Under the pieces are notes generated by a model that was given only the letters and a program-made list of their open reading frames with translations, ran no database searches and was not told the DNA's origin. The translations under genes were made by a program, and so were the position numbers. Shown here piece after piece: positions 1 through 8,622 of a stretch of 64,000 nucleotides of DNA. Each line of letters starts with the position of its first letter. Position 1 is the first letter of the stretch. The DNA is from an uncultured Clostridia bacterium (GTDB taxonomy: Bacteria; Bacillota; Clostridia; Oscillospirales; CAG-272): contig CANQMS010000001.1 of the NCBI GenBank assembly GCA_947624995.1, positions 62,001-126,000 of the forward strand, read 5' to 3'.

Positions 1-807
1 GATCTCGGCGGGCGCGGCTCCGGGCGCCTCAAACAGGCGCAGCGTCACCTTGCCGTCACCGAGCTCCTTTCCTTCGAGCTCGCCCGTGTATATAGTATTG
101 TCGGAGGTCGCGGTGAGTCCGCCTCTCTCCCAGCTCTCGCTGTCGGACGTTATGCGTCCGTCGGAGAGCGTGATTATCCTGTCCGCAAAGAAGCGGGCGA
201 TGCTCTCCTCATGCGTTACCATGACGACGAGGCTGTCCTTCGACGCGCGGCGAAGCAGCGAGCAGACCGCGCGCGTGTTCTCCTCATCGAGGTTCCCCGT
301 CGGCTCGTCGGCGAATATGACGCGCGGACGCCTTGCGAGCGCTCTCGCTATCGCCACTCTCTGCTGCTGACCGCCGGACAGCTCCTCCACGCGCCGGTGT
401 ATATACCGCTCCATATCGACTGAGCGGAGGGCGAGCTTCACGCGCTTCACCTTTTCAGCATGCGTGAGTCCAAGGCTGTGCAGACCGAGGTAGACGTTAT
501 AGGCTACGCTGTGCTCGCTCAAAAGGTAATAGTTCTGGAAAATATATCCGAAATTTCTGTCTCTCGCGAGCTCGAACGCGCGCGTCCCGTACCTTGTAAC
601 TGTCAGCTCGTCAACGGTCAGTTTGCCGTTGTCAAACGTGTCAAGTCCGCCGATAGCGTTCAGAAGACTTGTCTTGCCGCAGCCTGAAGGACCGAGTATG
701 CAGACGAAGCCGCGATCCGGCAGCGTTACGGTCACGTCGTGCAGGACAGTGTTTGCCGCACGCGTGCGCCTGTCGTATGTTTTATTTAAGCTTTTTACTT
801 CTATCAT
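1..807 (-). CDS. ABC transporter ATP-binding protein, probably fused to a permease (partial, runs off left edge)
   Basis: The reading frame opens at an ATG at 807 and stays open to base 1, so the C-terminus lies outside the window. The translation begins MIEVKSLNKTYD and shows a Walker A (GPSGCGKTS), a canonical LSGGQQQRVAIARAL signature and Walker B plus D-loop (FADEPTGNLDEEN), which is the LolD/MacB class of exporter ATPases. The visible part continues about 45 residues past the ATPase core, so a fused permease domain as in the two upstream paralogues is likely but not seen. Its ATG overlaps the TGA of the upstream gene (ATGA, 804-807), indicating translational coupling. The signature differs from the LSSGQKQR of the two neighbours, so this is a more distant paralogue. 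Substrate unknown; peptide or antibiotic export is a guess from family habits. Confidence 0.9.
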   Translation of the reverse strand, partial: MIEVKSLNKTYDRRTRAANTVLHDVTVTLPDRGFVCILGPSGCGKTSLLNAIGGLDTFDNGKLTVDELTVTRYGTRAFELARDRNFGYIFQNYYLLSEHSVAYNVYLGLHSLGLTHAEKVKRVKLALRSVDMERYIHRRVEELSGGQQQRVAIARALARRPRVIFADEPTGNLDEENTRAVCSLLRRASKDSLVVMVTHEESIARFFADRIITLSDGRITSDSESWERGGLTATSDNTIYTGELEGKELGDGKVTLRLFEAPGAAPAEI

Positions 808-3173
808 GATGCAGCCTCCTCTCCGTCATCAAGCTCTATATCGTGCTTTACCGATCCGAGCGGGTATACCTGCCGCCCGAGCGCCCTCACTATCCATACC
901 GCAGCCACGACGGACAGAAGGATGTGCGCCGCGACAAGGACGGCAAGATACTGTGCGGGCAGATATTTGACCATATCGACTATTCTCTTGACACCGCAGA
1001 CGTTACATACATATATGCCCGCGGCGCCTATGAGCTCTCCGATAATCGTAAAGAGCAGGACCTGGATCCAGACGGAGCGCTTTGCCTTGCGTCCCGTAAG
1101 ACCGATATTCCCGAGGAGCTTATAGCTTTCGTTTTCAAGTGAAAACATCGCCCTGAGAACAACGACCTGGAGCGCCGCCGCGATAACGAACGCCAAAATG
1201 CATATTCGCAGCGTCTGCACGCGCTCATCCGCAAGCTCGGGGTCGACCTCCGTCGCGCCCTGACGGTAAACGGAGATCGCGGAATAACCCATTTCGCGCA
1301 GTGCTCCGAGCACCCTGTCCGTGTAGGCGTAGTCGCTTATAGTGATCCCTGCCTCGTCCCTTTCGCGCCAGCACAGCGTATCGAACGACGCGTAGTCGAC
1401 GAGCAGCGTTTTCGAGCCTAAATAGTCCGTGTCCCGGAACTTCATAATGCCGTTTTCTTCGTCGTACTCGCCGGTCGGCAACAGCTCGAGCTCCCTATAG
1501 CTGCCGTTTTCATCCATGTCGTCGCATCTGAATTTTAACGGCTTCAGATCTTCCTCGGTCTTGGCAAAGATCTGTTCCGCAATCAGCGAGTTGAAGGAAT
1601 ACCAGCTCCCGACAAAGTGACCGTCGGCAACTTGCGGCGATGGAAAGTGCGAGATATCCGGGTCATCCTCGCTGACATCATTCAAAAGCTCGTTGTTCGG
1701 GACATATATAAAGCCGTGGTCCTTCTCCGTCACGTTCGACACCGCATATGTCTGACGGAGAAAACGTCCGACGTCGTCGTGGAAGAACAGTCCGTCGCCG
1801 TAATCCGTCAGTCCGACGACTTTGTACTTCGATCTGAAGTACCGCGTCCCGCGCCCGTTCATCGTCTTGTCGTCGATAAGATAGATCGTGATAACGTCGC
1901 CGATCTTCAGATTTTTGTCGCCCGACACTACCTCATACATGTTTTCCGGCAGGCGCCCGTCCGTCAGAAATTGTACGCCTTCACGCAGGATGGGAACCGT
2001 CCGTACAAACGGCGCGTTGTCGTACATATACGTGGTGGAGACGACTATCTGTTTGTCTTCCCACGTTTCGGGATCCTTGACCGTCTGTTCGCTGTATGAA
2101 ATATAGAGTCCGTCGCCTTCATAGTATCCGTACTGTGCGTCGGCGGCGTTTCCCCAAGCCTCGACCGCCTCAACGTGCGGGATCGAGAGAAACGCGCGAT
2201 AATCTTCTTCGTCGAGCTCGCGGAAATCGGCTCCGAGCACGACTATGCGCGTGGGATCGCCGTTTCTGAATGCGGAGTTGTCATATATTTTCGTCGACGT
2301 GTCGTCAATGGACGAAATGAACACGCCGAGAAACGCGAACACCGCAAACGCGGTGACAGCGAAAAACACCGCCATCATCGCCGTCCACACGGGGCGGCTC
2401 ACGCACTGGAGGCGTGCGACGTAAAATGCGAGCGCCCTTTTCCTCTTCACCTCGACAGCCGGCACGGGACCGGGCTCCGGTGTCGGCTTGAGCTGCGTGT
2501 CCGCCGCGATGCGCCCTTCCGAGACGACAATGTGTCTTGTCGCCAGATCCTTCGCCTCATCGAATTCGTGCGTGACGAGTATGACGAGGCGGTCCTTCGC
2601 GGCATCCGCCAAGAGCTCGATTATCTTTGCGCTGTTCTCCGAGTCAAGGTTGCCCGTCGGCTCGTCCGCTATGAGTATGGGCGCCGGTTTTGCAAGCGCG
2701 CGCGCGATGCTGAGGCGCTGCTTCTGCCCGCTCGAGAGCTTTGCCGCGCGGCGGTTCTTCAGCCCGAGAAGGTCGACACGGCGGAGGATATCCTTTGCGG
2801 CGCTTTTGGCGTCGGTCTTGTTCATCCCCGCTATTACGAGCGCGCTCTCGACGTTTTTCATAACGGTGGCGCCGGGGAGGATCCCGTAATTCTGCGAAAT
2901 ATACGCGATATTGTCGCGCCTGTACCGCTCCCAGTCAAGGCTGCCGTAGTGCGAGGTGGGTTTCCCTTTGAAGAAGAGCTCTCCGTTTTCGTATGGCAGT
3001 ATGCCGCCGACGACGCTTGCAAGCGTCGTCTTTCCGCTCCCGCTCTCGCCCGTTATCGCCACAAATTCGCCGCGGGAAAAAGAAAGTGAGACGGAATTGA
3101 GCCCGACAACGACAGACTGCGTGCCGGTATAAAATTTACTTACGTTTACAAGTTCAAGCAAAGCCTCAGACAT
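804..3173 (-). CDS. ABC transporter ATPase-permease fusion (MacB/FtsX-like), second of three
   Basis: The protein has 789 aa. The start is the ATG of MSEALLELVNVSKFY, because AAAAGGAGG lies at 3181-3189, 7 nt upstream; the longer open frame reaches into the upstream gene and is not needed. Residues about 1-225 form an ABC ATPase with Walker A (GESGSGKTT), signature LSSGQKQRLSIARAL and Walker B (LIADEPTGNLDSEN). One membrane segment follows near residues 280-310, then an extracellular domain of about 300 residues rich in Asp, Glu and Tyr, then three membrane segments at the C-terminus. This one-plus-three topology with a large outer domain is that of MacB/FtsX-type transporters. It is close in sequence to the gene at 3214-5319 across the ATPase and membrane parts but has a longer, divergent outer domain. 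Confidence 0.93.
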   Translation of the reverse strand: MSEALLELVNVSKFYTGTQSVVVGLNSVSLSFSRGEFVAITGESGSGKTTLASVVGGILPYENGELFFKGKPTSHYGSLDWERYRRDNIAYISQNYGILPGATVMKNVESALVIAGMNKTDAKSAAKDILRRVDLLGLKNRRAAKLSSGQKQRLSIARALAKPAPILIADEPTGNLDSENSAKIIELLADAAKDRLVILVTHEFDEAKDLATRHIVVSEGRIAADTQLKPTPEPGPVPAVEVKRKRALAFYVARLQCVSRPVWTAMMAVFFAVTAFAVFAFLGVFISSIDDTSTKIYDNSAFRNGDPTRIVVLGADFRELDEEDYRAFLSIPHVEAVEAWGNAADAQYGYYEGDGLYISYSEQTVKDPETWEDKQIVVSTTYMYDNAPFVRTVPILREGVQFLTDGRLPENMYEVVSGDKNLKIGDVITIYLIDDKTMNGRGTRYFRSKYKVVGLTDYGDGLFFHDDVGRFLRQTYAVSNVTEKDHGFIYVPNNELLNDVSEDDPDISHFPSPQVADGHFVGSWYSFNSLIAEQIFAKTEEDLKPLKFRCDDMDENGSYRELELLPTGEYDEENGIMKFRDTDYLGSKTLLVDYASFDTLCWRERDEAGITISDYAYTDRVLGALREMGYSAISVYRQGATEVDPELADERVQTLRICILAFVIAAALQVVVLRAMFSLENESYKLLGNIGLTGRKAKRSVWIQVLLFTIIGELIGAAGIYVCNVCGVKRIVDMVKYLPAQYLAVLVAAHILLSVVAAVWIVRALGRQVYPLGSVKHDIELDDGEEAAS

Positions 3174-3213
3174 TTTGAGTCCTCCTTTTTGTAGGCTTGT
3201 GATGACGGTCGGT

Positions 3214-5319
3214 TCAGTCATCGAGGTCGATATCGCGGTGAGGTGTGCCGAGCGGATATACCTGCCTGCCCAGCACGGAAATGATGCGCCATGCGGCAAT
3301 GGCTGAAAGTGCGATATGCGCCACGGCAAGGATCAGCGCCTGCCGGGGCATGAGAAAGTTAAGCAGTTTTACAATGTGCGGCTCATTAAACGCAGTCCCG
3401 CAGAAATATATTCCGGCAGCGCCGAAAAGCTCGCCGAGCAGCGTGAAGAACACGATCTGAACGATGACGGAGCGCTTTGCGGTCTTGGCGTTAAGTCCGA
3501 TATTTCCGAGGACCTTGTACGTCTCGTTCTCTGCCGAGAACATTGCGCGCAGCACAAAAACCTCCAGCGCCGATATGATTATAAGCGAGATGAGGCATAC
3601 GAGCAGCGTCTGCGTGCGTTCCGCAACGAGCTCCGGGACCGCTTCCCCCGCGCCTATACGGAATACGGATACGGCGTAAAATCCCGCCTTGTCGAGCGCT
3701 TCAAGCACTTTGTCCGTATATTCGTAACTGTATATCGTAAGGGATGCCTCGTCGCTCTCTGCCTCCCCCGGCACGAATGAATCTACCATATAGGACGGAT
3801 CCGACGATCCTTGGGTTCCGTAAATGCTCAAAGAGTAGTCCGAGCGGAATAAACGACCCATGTCATCGTGCATATAGAGACCACTGTCGTAATCTGTCTG
3901 CCCGACAACAACGAACCGTGATTTTATGTACCGTATATCGAAGGCGTTTATAAGCCGTGAGTCTGCAAAATAGACCGTGACCGCGTCTCCGATGCGCAGA
4001 TTTTTGTCGCCGGAGATGACTTCATTTATATTTTCCGGCATCCGCCCGGCTGACAGAAAGTCTTCGTCTCCGCTTACGAGCGGGATCGTTTTTGCGAACG
4101 GAGCGTCTTCTTTCATCACGATGAGTTTTTCCATATATTGGATCGCAAAGGGATCCATATACGGGTCGCCTATTACGACCTCATGGTCGACGAGATCGAA
4201 GCCTACGGCTTTTGCCATGAAGAACTCGTCGAACAGCTGCCCGCGTCTCATACGGTTTTCTACTTTGATATACGCGTACCTGATGTCTGCAACGCCGCCC
4301 CATTTTTCGACGGATCTTACATACGGTATCTTACGCATCGTTTCAAAATCTTCGTCCGTCAGCTCACCGTTTGCCGGTCCCGAGACGACGATGCGCGTCC
4401 GATCTCCGTTTTTGAAGGCTGAGTCGTCAAATATCCTTACCGCAGCGTCGTCGAGCGACTGAATGAACACGCCGAGGAACACGAATACCGCAAACGCGGT
4501 AACGGCGAAAAACAGAGCCGCGATCAGGGACCACACCGGGCGGCTCGTACACTGGAGCCGTGCAATATAAAGCGAGAGCGCCTTCTTTTTCTTTACAATG
4601 ACTTCCGGCTCCGGTATCTCCTCCGGATGCTGCCTGAGAGGTGCGTCGAGCGCGATGCGCCCGTTCTGTATGATGATGTGGCGCGTCGCCAAGTCCTTCG
4701 CACCTTCAAATTCGTGCGTAACAAGGATAACGAGTCTGTCCGCCGCAGCATCCGCCAAGAGCTTTATTACCTTCCGGCTGTTCTCGGAGTCAAGGTTCCC
4801 CGTCGGCTCGTCGGCTATGAGGATGGGCGCCGGCTTTGCGAGAGCGCGCGCGATGCTGAGGCGCTGCTTTTGCCCGCTCGAGAGCCTTGCGGCGCGGCGG
4901 TTTTTAAACTCGAAGAGATCGACGCGGCGAAGAATATCCTTTGCGGCTTCTCTTGCGCCGCGAATATCCATCCCGGCGATACAGAGCGCGCTCTCAACGT
5001 TTTTCAAAACGGTGGCTCCCGGGATTATGCCGTAATTCTGCGAAATAAACGCGATGTTGTCGCGCCTGTACCTGTCCCAGTCGAGCCCGCCGTAATGCGA
5101 TGTCGGCTTCCCGTCGTAAAACATCTCGCCGCTCTCATACGGGAGGATCCCGCCGATCACGCTCGCGAGCGTCGTCTTCCCGCTGCCGCTCTCACCCGTG
5201 ACGACGACGAATTCGCCGCGCGACAACGACAGATCGACCGAGTCGACGCCTATGACAACAGACTGCGAGCTTTTATAAAATTTGCTGATATTTGCAAGTT
5301 GAAGTAATGCTTCAGCCAT
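3214..5319 (-). CDS. ABC transporter ATPase-permease fusion (MacB/FtsX-like), first of three
   Basis: The protein has 701 aa. The start is placed at the ATG of MAEALLQLANISKFY, preceded by a GAGGGGG stretch; an in-frame start 20 codons upstream (5379) is possible but falls next to the promoter -10. The ATPase part (residues 1 to about 225) has GESGSGKTT, LSSGQKQRLSIARAL and LIADEPTGNLDSEN. It is followed by a membrane segment, an outer domain of about 250 residues and three terminal membrane segments. It is first in the operon, read from the promoter at 5382-5410, with a 40-nt gap to the second gene. Tandem duplication followed by divergence of the outer domain is the simplest origin. No histidine kinase or response regulator of BceRS type is next to it in this window. 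Confidence 0.92.
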   Translation of the reverse strand: MAEALLQLANISKFYKSSQSVVIGVDSVDLSLSRGEFVVVTGESGSGKTTLASVIGGILPYESGEMFYDGKPTSHYGGLDWDRYRRDNIAFISQNYGIIPGATVLKNVESALCIAGMDIRGAREAAKDILRRVDLFEFKNRRAARLSSGQKQRLSIARALAKPAPILIADEPTGNLDSENSRKVIKLLADAAADRLVILVTHEFEGAKDLATRHIIIQNGRIALDAPLRQHPEEIPEPEVIVKKKKALSLYIARLQCTSRPVWSLIAALFFAVTAFAVFVFLGVFIQSLDDAAVRIFDDSAFKNGDRTRIVVSGPANGELTDEDFETMRKIPYVRSVEKWGGVADIRYAYIKVENRMRRGQLFDEFFMAKAVGFDLVDHEVVIGDPYMDPFAIQYMEKLIVMKEDAPFAKTIPLVSGDEDFLSAGRMPENINEVISGDKNLRIGDAVTVYFADSRLINAFDIRYIKSRFVVVGQTDYDSGLYMHDDMGRLFRSDYSLSIYGTQGSSDPSYMVDSFVPGEAESDEASLTIYSYEYTDKVLEALDKAGFYAVSVFRIGAGEAVPELVAERTQTLLVCLISLIIISALEVFVLRAMFSAENETYKVLGNIGLNAKTAKRSVIVQIVFFTLLGELFGAAGIYFCGTAFNEPHIVKLLNFLMPRQALILAVAHIALSAIAAWRIISVLGRQVYPLGTPHRDIDLDD

Positions 5320-5381
5320 ACATGGCACCCCCTCGTTACAGCGTTTTGCCTTGGTTCTGAGCTCGTAAGGTATTTTCATTT

Positions 5382-5410
5382 ATTATATCACACAGAGAGA
5401 TGAATGTAAA
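5382..5410 (-). promoter_or_regulatory. sigma-A promoter of the ABC transporter operon
   Basis: On the minus strand a -35 box TTTACA (5405-5410) and a -10 box TATAAT (5382-5387) are separated by 17 nt. The transcript would begin near 5375 and lead into the ATG at 5319. The -35 box lies two bases from a perfect 17-bp inverted repeat (5412-5453), so control by a DNA-binding protein at this site is plausible. Confidence 0.8.
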
Positions 5411-5411
5411 C

Positions 5412-5453
5412 CGCGTCAATCCTGCAAAGTTGCATTTTTGCAGGATTGACGCG
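5412..5453. repeat. Perfect 17-bp inverted repeat abutting the -35 box (candidate operator)
   Basis: The arms CGCGTCAATCCTGCAAA (5412-5428) and TTTGCAGGATTGACGCG (5437-5453) are exact reverse complements with an 8-nt spacer. Neither side has a T-tract, so it is not a good intrinsic terminator. The upstream GH43 gene already has a terminator at 5530-5559. The position next to the -35 box of the ABC operon suggests an operator for a dimeric regulator, which is inference. Confidence 0.75.
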
Positions 5454-5529
5454 CCGAAATTTGTCAGCAATAATTACACTTCATTGTGCAAACTGCCTAT
5501 TTTGGTAAATATTTGTTGACAAATCTTCA

Positions 5530-5559
5530 AAAAGTAAGGCGCAGCTTTTAAACTGCGCC
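5530..5559 (-). terminator. Rho-independent terminator of the GH43 lipoprotein gene
   Basis: A 7-bp GC stem (GGCGCAG/CTGCGCC, 5538-5544 with 5553-5559) is extended by A-T pairs and followed on the minus strand by TTACTTTTT. It lies just downstream of the stop codon at 5583. Confidence 0.7.
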
Positions 5560-5582
5560 CTTAACGGTTAATTCCGAATATT

Positions 5583-6731
5583 TCAGCGACCGCCTGCCGT
5601 GCCGTCGGAGTAATCCACGTTTCCGTATTTTTTTATCAATTTATCATATTGCTCGTCTGTTATTGTTATCACATAGCCGTGGCGCGGGATAAAGTCGTAT
5701 GTAAAATCACGGTTGACACGAAGCCTTTTGTATTCTTTAAAATCCGTCGTCTGCGAGACGCAGAAGCCGAAGCCGAATGCGTCCCCGTCGGCGCAGAATA
5801 TCCATGTGTCGCGACCGCCGCTGTCCTTCGGGAGCAGCTTATACATGTTTGAGCCCTCGAGCGCTGTCGCGGGGTGCGCCTTATTGTAGGGCTCGTCAAG
5901 CTCTTTGTAAGGTCCCTCGACGCTGTCGGAAACGGATATGTTTCGCCCGTCGAAGAACATTACCCAGCGGTCGTTTACCGTGTCCCTGATTATGTCTCCG
6001 TCGATAGCGCCGTTCATTCTTCCGTTTTGCCCGTTATATTTTCCTTCTGCCTCGCCGGTTATGAGCAGCTCGGGGACCGTGTATTTTGAAGCGTCCAAAA
6101 GATCTGTCGTGAAGTTTTTATACATCACCGTCCCGAGCCCGTCTCCGAGCTCGAGCGCGAGATATATCATATAGGCACCGCGCGAGCCGTCTGCATTTTC
6201 GTGGTCGGGACAGTATATCACCTGCGGTGCCCATGCCCGCGTGCATCTTTCAAATCCCTTAAATTTCCTGTAATTTATCAGCCCGCCCTCGTTGATATCA
6301 ATGAGGTCAGCCGTTTTATATATTACGATCGTCGACTGGCTGTTCCAGCCGCGCGAGGACTGCATATCCGTGGCAACTATATAGAAAAAGCCGTCCTCCC
6401 CCTCGAAAATAAAGGGGTCGCGCATACATTTCGTTCCGAGAAACGATTTGAAGACCTCCATGCCGCCGTTGAGCGCGCGAAAATTCAGCCCGTCCCGGCT
6501 GACGCCGTAGCAGAGGTCCTCCATGTCGTTCCCTCTGAAATAAGCAAACAGATACGATGTCTTTTCCTGCATGTCTTCTACGTCCTCCCCTTTGTCCGCG
6601 TCCGTCACGCTGCCGCTCGTTTCCGCTGTCCCGGTGATATCCTCGCCGCCGCCAGGCAAGCCGCACGAGACGAGCGCTGTCAGCACCGAAAGTAAAAAGA
6701 TGATAATAACGGTTAAACCGATTTTTTTCAT
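5583..6731 (-). CDS. Secreted lipoprotein, glycoside hydrolase family 43-like
   Basis: The protein has 382 aa. The N-terminus is a lipoprotein signal peptide with lipobox LVSC (Cys23), followed by a Gly/Thr/Asp-rich linker to about residue 57. The rest fits a five-bladed GH43 beta-propeller: RDPF (Asp105) suits the catalytic base, IDGD (Asp244) the pKa-modulating Asp, and EGSNMYK (Glu292) the general acid, in the usual order and spacing. WAPQ at 167-170 matches the WAP motif of many GH43 enzymes. Known members remove arabinose or xylose from plant polysaccharides, but the exact substrate cannot be read from sequence. The gene is divergent from the AraC-type regulator at 7007, which may control it. 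It ends in its own terminator. Confidence 0.8.
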   Translation of the reverse strand: MKKIGLTVIIIFLLSVLTALVSCGLPGGGEDITGTAETSGSVTDADKGEDVEDMQEKTSYLFAYFRGNDMEDLCYGVSRDGLNFRALNGGMEVFKSFLGTKCMRDPFIFEGEDGFFYIVATDMQSSRGWNSQSTIVIYKTADLIDINEGGLINYRKFKGFERCTRAWAPQVIYCPDHENADGSRGAYMIYLALELGDGLGTVMYKNFTTDLLDASKYTVPELLITGEAEGKYNGQNGRMNGAIDGDIIRDTVNDRWVMFFDGRNISVSDSVEGPYKELDEPYNKAHPATALEGSNMYKLLPKDSGGRDTWIFCADGDAFGFGFCVSQTTDFKEYKRLRVNRDFTYDFIPRHGYVITITDEQYDKLIKKYGNVDYSDGTAGGR

Positions 6732-6781
6732 ATAACTTCAGCTCCGTGATCCGTTCGTTCACCCATGTTTGTTACGCGTGA

Positions 6782-6810
6782 AGTATATCATATTTTATCC
6801 GGAAAATCAA
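6782..6810 (-). promoter_or_regulatory. sigma-A promoter of the GH43 gene
   Basis: On the minus strand TTGATT (6805-6810) and TATACT (6782-6787) are spaced by 17 nt, about 50 nt upstream of the ATG at 6731. It is divergent from the promoter of the AraC-type gene; about 140 bp between the two -35 boxes is free for regulator binding. Confidence 0.65.
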
Positions 6811-6953
6811 GCGCGGCGGTGAGCCCGTCTTCTGTGCCGCCCCTCCCATCCTTGCGGCGGAATAGCTGATACTGCGGGGCAAGCAAAAAACATTGGTTTT
6901 CTTTTGAATTTCTTTAATATTTTTAGATGGAACGGTCCGCGGCAAAGATGAGC

Positions 6954-6982
6954 TTGAAAAACATCCGTTCATAGTGTAAAAT
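6954..6982 (+). promoter_or_regulatory. sigma-A promoter of the AraC-type regulator
   Basis: TTGAAA (6954-6959) and TAAAAT (6977-6982) are separated by 17 nt. The leader would be short, and GGAGG at 6994-6998 sits 8 nt before the ATG at 7007. Confidence 0.55.
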
Positions 6983-7006
6983 TACTTTCGAACGGAGGTG
7001 TGGAAG

Positions 7007-7879
7007 ATGAAAGAAAAATACAGTCAGGCGCACGTCGTCAGCAAAACGGTGAGCCGCGACTCATCGGGAATATATATTGCCAAGGACTACACGGACGCGG
7101 ATAATTATTTCAACAACAGGCTCCACTGCCACAATTTCTGGGAGTTCAATTTTATCATCTCAGGCGAGGGGCTATATACTATAAATAATGAAAACGTGGA
7201 AATAAAGCGCGGCATGGTATATCTGATGACGCCCGCCGATTTTCACGCATGCTCTCTCTCCGGGAGCGAGAGCTTCGTTTCTTACTGCCTCCAGTTCTAC
7301 CCGAGCCAACTCGACGAAAATGTTTCATCCCTGCTTTATTCGAGCCCTGTGCCGATCGTCTTTCAGGCGGATGAGGAAAAGATTGGCGCTTTTACGGAGA
7401 CGCTCGACCGCCTTGTCGCCGTTTTTGACGAGAAGGGTCCGTTTTACGAGCTCTTTGCAAGGAACTCCATCGAAAACATATGCATCCTCCTCGCGCAGGA
7501 GGTGAACAAGATCGTCCGCAACAGCGACGTTTCCTCAGTCGTCCGCAACGCCGTCGTATTCGTCAAGGACCACTACCGCGAAAAGATCACACTGCATGAC
7601 GCCGCTTCAAACGCCCGCCTTTCGGACGCGTATTTTTCGCACATTTTTTCGCAGGTCATGGGGATCGGATTCACGGCATATCTGAAGAATTTTCGCATGA
7701 ACGCCGCTTGCGAGCTTCTGAACAGCACCGACCTCAGCGTTAAAGAGATCTGTTTTTCGTGCGGCTTCAATGATCCGAACTATTTCTCCGACTCATTCAG
7801 CAAGCGTTTCGGCATTTCCCCGCGCGTTTACAGGGGGCGGTTCGGGAAAAGCCGGGGAGACAAAGAGAAAAAGGGCTGA
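7007..7879 (+). CDS. AraC-family transcriptional regulator
   Basis: The protein has 290 aa. The ATG at 7007 is chosen over an in-frame GTG at 6998 because GGAGG (6994-6998) overlaps that GTG and is well spaced from the ATG. The N-terminal half (about residues 20-110) is a cupin-type sugar-sensing domain (RLHCHNFWEFNFIISGEG, followed by MTPADFHA). The C-terminal hundred residues are two helix-turn-helix motifs, with the AraC hallmark VKEICFSCGFNDPNYFS and FKRFGISPRVYR-like ending. Such proteins bind a sugar and activate nearby carbohydrate genes. The divergent GH43 gene is the best candidate target, and the fucose/beta-helix genes downstream may also respond, by inference. Confidence 0.92.
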   Translation: MKEKYSQAHVVSKTVSRDSSGIYIAKDYTDADNYFNNRLHCHNFWEFNFIISGEGLYTINNENVEIKRGMVYLMTPADFHACSLSGSESFVSYCLQFYPSQLDENVSSLLYSSPVPIVFQADEEKIGAFTETLDRLVAVFDEKGPFYELFARNSIENICILLAQEVNKIVRNSDVSSVVRNAVVFVKDHYREKITLHDAASNARLSDAYFSHIFSQVMGIGFTAYLKNFRMNAACELLNSTDLSVKEICFSCGFNDPNYFSDSFSKRFGISPRVYRGRFGKSRGDKEKKG

Positions 7880-7928
7880 TCCCACAGAATCGGGGGCACA
7901 CACCGTTTATTTCAAACAGTAAAGACAA

Positions 7929-7959
7929 AGCCGGAGAGCGTATTTTATGCTCTCCGGCT
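7929..7959 (-). terminator. Terminator hairpin between convergent genes
   Basis: An 11-bp perfect stem (AGCCGGAGAGC/GCTCTCCGGCT) with a 9-nt loop lies between the stop codons of the AraC-type gene (7879) and the minus-strand gene (7972). The minus-strand side is followed by TTTGTCTTT, so it mainly serves that gene, but it may work in both directions. Confidence 0.65.
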
Positions 7960-7971
7960 CTACTGTAATTT

Positions 7972-8460
7972 TCAAATTTCCGTCCGCTCGATCACGATCT
8001 TTGTGGAGTTCAGCTTTTTGAGCGTGCGCCTTGCGATGCGCGTGCGCGGGTTCTCAACGATCCATATGTTCGCCGCCTCCCATACCGCAAACGAGCCCAC
8101 GATCGAAACGATTTCCACCGGGACAGAGTCGAGCACTCCGTCAAGAATAAACGCCGCAGCGACAAAAACGACTCCTACGCTGAACAGCCAAAGCTGTTTT
8201 ATCATGTTGGAGCGCTTTTGATTCGCGTTGTGCAGTTCCTGCTCGCGGATAAGCTCCTGAAACGCGCCTCGAACGCGCTCATAATCGACGGGACCGTCGC
8301 ACTTGATTTTCAGTACGATCTCGTCGTCCGTAGCTTTCTTTCCGTACTGCCCCGACAGATAGTCCGAAACGTCGGTGCTGAGAGTACGGCAGCTCTCGTC
8401 AAAAGGACTGTACAGCTCATTTTCATCGTGTATTTTCAGATTGATCTCATACATCGGCAT
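7972..8460 (-). CDS. Small membrane protein of unknown function
   Basis: The protein has 162 aa. Residues 1 to about 85 are soluble and acidic, with the mixed pattern MPMYEINLKIHDENELYSPF. Two hydrophobic segments follow (about 89-109 and 113-132) with a short loop between them, so both termini should be on the same side, probably cytoplasmic. The tail is basic (NPRTRIARRTLKKLN). I do not recognise a named family. It stands alone between the AraC-type gene and the beta-helix gene and has its own terminator. No strong Shine-Dalgarno is seen, and a second in-frame ATG two codons later is an equal alternative start. Confidence 0.75.
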   Translation of the reverse strand: MPMYEINLKIHDENELYSPFDESCRTLSTDVSDYLSGQYGKKATDDEIVLKIKCDGPVDYERVRGAFQELIREQELHNANQKRSNMIKQLWLFSVGVVFVAAAFILDGVLDSVPVEIVSIVGSFAVWEAANIWIVENPRTRIARRTLKKLNSTKIVIERTEI

Positions 8461-8500
8461 CCGCTTTCCGCAGCGTCGGCGTGATAACTGCTGCGCCCGT

Positions 8501-8528
8501 GTCAGCCGCTGCTTCCGCCGCGGCTGAC
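8501..8528. repeat. Hairpin in the gap after the beta-helix gene
   Basis: A 9-bp perfect inverted repeat (GTCAGCCGC/GCGGCTGAC) with a 10-nt loop lies between the beta-helix stop codon (8623) and the start at 8460. No T-tract follows on either strand, so its role as a terminator is uncertain. Confidence 0.4.
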
Positions 8529-8622
8529 GACGTTATTTCCATGGTGACATTTTACCCTATCGGACGCCGAAAGTCAAGGAAAAGCACGATTTTCTGCGGC
8601 GGCTGTGCGTGCCGTACCTTTT

